This document shows, one piece after another, positions 59,985 to 64,000 of a DNA stretch of 64,000 nucleotides. The DNA comes from Apus apus (taxonomy: Eukaryota > Chordata > Aves > Apodiformes > Apodidae), in contig NC_067285.1 in NCBI RefSeq assembly GCF_020740795.1, positions 77,600,342 to 77,664,341 of the forward strand, given 5' to 3'. Made by a program: the position numbers and the translations under genes. Position 1 is the stretch's first letter; each line of letters opens with the position of its first letter. The notes under the pieces are model-generated. The model was given only the letters and a program-made list of their open reading frames with translations, made no database searches and had not been told where the DNA came from.

Positions 59985-60560
59985 CTGGCTCTTCAATTCA
60001 TTTTTACCTTTATTGAAATTGTGTGACTAAGAATGGACACAGTAGGACTTTAATTCCTGCATTGCGTGGAATGTTTGCCTCACTATGCTATAGCCTGTAT
60101 TTCTGTTAATAACTCCTATGATCTGTTTGCTTTTTTAAAATGGTTATTTGACATTCATGGTTTATGCTCAGCCTGTGTTCCACAATAACCAGTAAATCTT
60201 TCCCTAAAATTTATCCCAAGCGGGGATCTCTCCGTCTTATTATGCAGTTGATTACTCCAGAAAGTGTAAGAACTTTCTATTTTTCCCTCAACCACTTCTC
60301 TGCTTAATCAAGATCATTTTGAATTCCAGTCTTGCCCTTTCACCTACATGGAGATCTTGCTAGCATTATGTCATCTTTTACATATACAATTTATGTATGA
60401 AATGTATGTATATTCTGTAGGTTATAATTTGGATCATCGATGAAGATATTGACAAAAATCAGTCTGTGGATGGACCTCTTCAGAACCCTACTTGATCCAC
60501 CTTTCTGTTTGCAAAGCAAACCTTTCGTAATTATTCTGTGGATACCATTATCCAACCACT
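59985..60560 (-). mobile_element. Ancient CR1/L3-like LINE relic (reverse-transcriptase segment)
   Basis: The minus-strand frame at 60391-60606 contains KRSIHRLIFVNIFIDDPNYN, which resembles the CR1/L3 reverse-transcriptase segment of the form GSVLGPxLFNIFINDLDN. Plus-strand sequence to the left (AAGATCATTTTGAATTCCAG near 60309-60328, and GGACACAGTAGGACT near 60035) matches, in the same order, phrases usual for antisense copies of this old amniote family. It is strongly diverged and has no intact domain. Family assignment is from memory of the pattern. Confidence 0.55.
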
Positions 60561-63500
60561 GGAAATCAAAGTCAGAGACACATGGAAGTGAATATCCAGC
60601 TACCAAGCAATTACTGAAATCTTTCAGATAAAGTGGGCTGAAAACATAAAGCTCAAAATGAGTAAGATTTTTTTTAATGCTCCGATTTTGTTTCTCATCA
60701 CCTGCAGTTCCTCCAGACTTGTGCAGAACTTGGAAACATAAGATTTTTAAGACTGGGTTAATTATTTGTACATAACATCACCTGTGGAATGGAAAAAATG
60801 TAGAAGGAATAAAACCAGGATTACCACTGAGGACTTTTCAGTCTAAATTAGGTACAAGATTGCATCTGAGAGAGTATCATGATGTCACACAAACAAGAGT
60901 GAAGGAAGGTTATGAGCTAGTTTGAGTTTGTGTTTTTCCGTTCTTTCTCTTAAAGTTTACTTCTAAGAGATGCAGAATTTGGCAGACTTCTGAGGGAGTG
61001 TGTGTTTTGGCAGTGGATTTCTAGGAGAAAAGAGGATGGAAGAAGAATGAAATTACTATTTAAGATTTAACTAGAATTAAAGGAAGAAAGGGTAAATTCT
61101 GCTTTCAGTTGCACTAGAGGAATTTCAGAGACCTTGTGTGTACATTCAACAAACTTTTATTTTAAACTAATGTGCTACTGCATGCTGCTTAAATTAAAAC
61201 TCCCATTGAATTTTAATTTACCTGTAATCCTCAGAATCCATTGCAATAAGGTAAGCTTTTTAAAAGCATCCTTCTGTGTAATTTTTCCTCGTTTATTCAG
61301 CTTGCTTTAGTATTGTTTGCTTTTCACTTTGTATTTGAAGAGACTTGCTCTTCAGTTTTAGAATAATTTGTGATCACTTGCAAATGGAAGTTTATTTAAT
61401 TTTAGTGTTTCTTTCACAACTAATTTGGACTTACATTTGGCTTTAAAGAAATATTTACATAGAAATAACATGAAATTGCATGGCGTAAATGCAGTGCCAT
61501 TCAACTATGTAAATAGCAGCAAAGATGTTTAATTGAATATAAAACACTGGTAAAATGTAAACATTTCTTGTTTTTTCTCCCAGTTGCTTTATCCTTGAAC
61601 TTTGATTATACAAGTAAAGATAACTAATTGATAATGGAATTTACAGTTTGAAGCATATTCTTGCAACTTTACACGTAGAAAACTGTTCTGCAAATGCTTG
61701 TTCCCCTGAGGCTACTCTGTGCCTCTAAAATACTTCCACTGTTATAAAGTTATGCACTACTGTACATAAAAACAAACAGATAGTGCCCCCCTATCCATAC
61801 CTTTTAAGGCTATGTACTGAAATAACAAAAGCTGCAAGATGCAGGTAGATCTGGGATTGTTTTAAAATTACCTCTTATTTGCATCTACCGAATGTATGAA
61901 GGATAAATCCCCAGGATGACAGCTGAAAGGCAAGTCAGCCAAACAAAAATAACAGTGCCTGGGCTTCTGGCAGGGGGTGAAGATGGTGTCACCTTCTGCT
62001 GGGGTCAGTTTAGGCACCAAAGCCTGAAATCTTGAAGGCAGAGGGGCCACTGTGGTGAGAGATTATTACTACCCTAAGCACTGTGATCCAGAGGGCTATC
62101 TCTGCTTTTGATTGAGGGTTTCACCCATCAGTTTTACCTTGCTGAAAAGCATACTCTCCTCTTTGACCTGGAAGAGCCTTTTGTTGCACAGGACTGGCAG
62201 CCTGACTTCTTGTTCTGTCTGTCTGCACTCGTGTCTCATTGCTGCTGTGATTCATGGTATGATTCTCACAGCTTCAAAGGAAAGCTTGGAGACATCTGAA
62301 GGCAGTGAAGCGACGCACTGTCAGGTCAAGCAGCTCCATCATGAGCAGGGAAAAAAAAAATGGGGGAGGGAGACTGAGGGTAAAGTGTTTTAGTCCAGTC
62401 TTGTTCCTCTTACCCTTCCTGTTCTCAGGTGGGTGCTGCCCCTGGGACAATCAGCTTCACCAGGAGCTGGCTTCACTGGGCAACCCAAAGCTCTGCTGGG
62501 GCAGATGCCCTCTCCTGCCCCAAGAGCTTTCCAAATGTAGCTGAGTTCTGTGCCCTGATCCTTCCTCATGATTAGTTTGTATCAAAAGCCAAAAGACTGC
62601 CCTTACATGCCTGCCAGGGTCGTTGGTGGAGCTGTCTGGGAAAGGTGATGGCAGAGCCTTATGTAGTTTAGGAGGCATCTACATTATTTCCTGTTTAAGC
62701 TCCTATGTGCCTAAAACCCCCCTCACTTTTGTACCTTACAATCAACTAATTTTTGGTAACAATCAGTACTTGCTGATCAAGCAAAAAAGTCTCAGAAATA
62801 TTGCTTCACTTTTAACCCTTTTCTTTCCCTGGAATTCACTGTCCTGATATCTTCAGCTTCATGGTGTTCTGTTTTCTTGAACACACATTTGATAGCTGTT
62901 CATTAGGCTGTTGTCTGGTGCCATTCACAGAGCAGGAGGGGACATACCACAGTGTGTACTCTCCTCTATTCAGCTGATTTGGAACAGGGGAAAAGACACT
63001 GCTCTCAGCACAGCAATATAATTATCACAAGCTTTAATTATTATTGCAATGTTGTTTTTTGTGGGTTTTTTTTGTGTTTTTGTTTTTTCCCCCCATTATT
63101 CTTAGCTTTGATGTTTGTATGAATGAATATTGAGCCTGTTAATTCTCCTTCAATTAACACTGGATGGAAGCTGTGGCTGTAGAGGTATACAGAGCCATTA
63201 CAGCCTCCACACTAAGTTGTCTTTTTCCAGTGGATGTTCTCAAAAAGAACAAGAATATTTGCTGAAAGACAGATTTTTAAAGTGAGAATTGAGTGTTCAC
63301 AGAATTTTAGATCGGACTGTGAAAACTGTGTCAGGATAAACTAATTCTGAAAATTTTATCACCTTGCCAGGACATGTTATTACTACTCAACAGATAAAAC
63401 ATAGTTGTGCTGTTAAGTATGAAATATGAAACATTCATGCCTCTGCACTACAAAAATAAAGACAAGATTTGGTTGGGAATGAGGAGATGAAGCAAAGACA

Positions 63501-64000
63501 ACTAGATCTCTTTAGCAAAGAAATAGAATGAATTACAAAACAAAAGGATCTTATTCTTGTAAAATTATATAGTTTACACATTAAAACATGATTGGCGCCT
63601 AAATACACCAGCCTTTTATCTTTTAAATGCTACATGTAGAAAACCTGCTAAGTAATGGGTAAAGAACATGATTTAGAAATTTTAAGAAAATATTAATCAA
63701 GTACTTTTGACCAATGAAGGTTGCTTAAATCAATTTCATCTTGTTTTGTGGATAAATTATAAAGATAAAATTAAATGGAACTGTGTCAAATTGTTTTACC
63801 TATTACCTACTTGTATCTAGTTAACATACACTAGCTATGATAGCCTTTCAAAGTAGAATTTATAAAAAACACTTAAAAATGGTTAAAGCTCTAAAAACGC
63901 TTACAGATGCTTTGATTCAGAATGAGTATACCCAGTCATTTCTACCTTTATTTTTCCACAAGGCATTTATTTTATTTTTTTTTTCCTTCCTAACTTTTTC

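Larger units (their letters stand above)
41001..64000. other. AT-rich gene desert with CR1 relics
   Basis: GC content falls and CpG dinucleotides become rare. Apart from three CR1 fragments, one older LINE relic and simple repeats, nothing is recognised. No open frame has convincing codon use or domain content. Confidence 0.7.

Noticed and set aside
1-64000. CRISPR arrays, operons, tRNA or rRNA genes, endogenous retrovirus
   Set aside because: No spaced direct repeats, cloverleaf-like genes, rRNA sequence, LTR pairs or retroviral reading frames were seen. The window is vertebrate nuclear DNA.

Overview
The window is a piece of amniote, almost certainly avian, nuclear DNA. Two things show this: a recognisable two-exon HAND2 gene, and CR1-type LINE 3' ends, one of which still carries the typical ATTCTATG octamer tail. 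The exact species cannot be told from the sequence. There is no bacterial or phage content. Only one protein-coding gene can be supported, and the rest is regulatory or intergenic DNA.

Layout. Positions 1-8480 are AT-rich intergenic DNA with no recognised gene. Positions 8480-29250, downstream of HAND2, are unusually rich in GC and CpG patches, separated by poly-T, poly-purine and simple-repeat tracts. They include a ~146-bp (AAGGG)n array at 11109-11254 and several motif-dense blocks that look like conserved enhancers. HAND2 lies on the minus strand. Its promoter is near 32160-32305, its 5' UTR at 31510 to about 32157, coding exon 1 at 30955-31509, the intron at 29924-30954, coding exon 2 at 29825-29923, and its 3' UTR runs to a poly(A) signal at 29276-29281. 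The joined product is 217 aa, an alanine-tract plus bHLH transcription factor. Positions 32300-41000, upstream of HAND2, are again CpG-rich. They hold a convincing plus-strand splice-site pair (exon 32910-32992) that could belong to the divergent lncRNA known in mammals as Upperhand/HAND2-AS1. They also hold motif clusters at the distances expected for the known HAND2 cardiac and branchial-arch enhancers. Positions 41000-64000 are AT-rich gene desert with three CR1 fragments and one older CR1/L3-like reverse-transcriptase relic.

How it fits together. A developmental regulator sits alone in a wide CpG-rich domain, flanked by candidate enhancers and with a likely divergent non-coding transcript. 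This is the usual layout of a dosage-sensitive, Polycomb-type developmental locus. I found no evidence of a new multi-gene system. The most interesting leads are the plus-strand exon, the (AAGGG)n array, three palindromic homeodomain-type elements, and a perfect 13-bp inverted repeat at 56255-56282. Enhancer and lncRNA calls rest on motifs and distance and remain inference.
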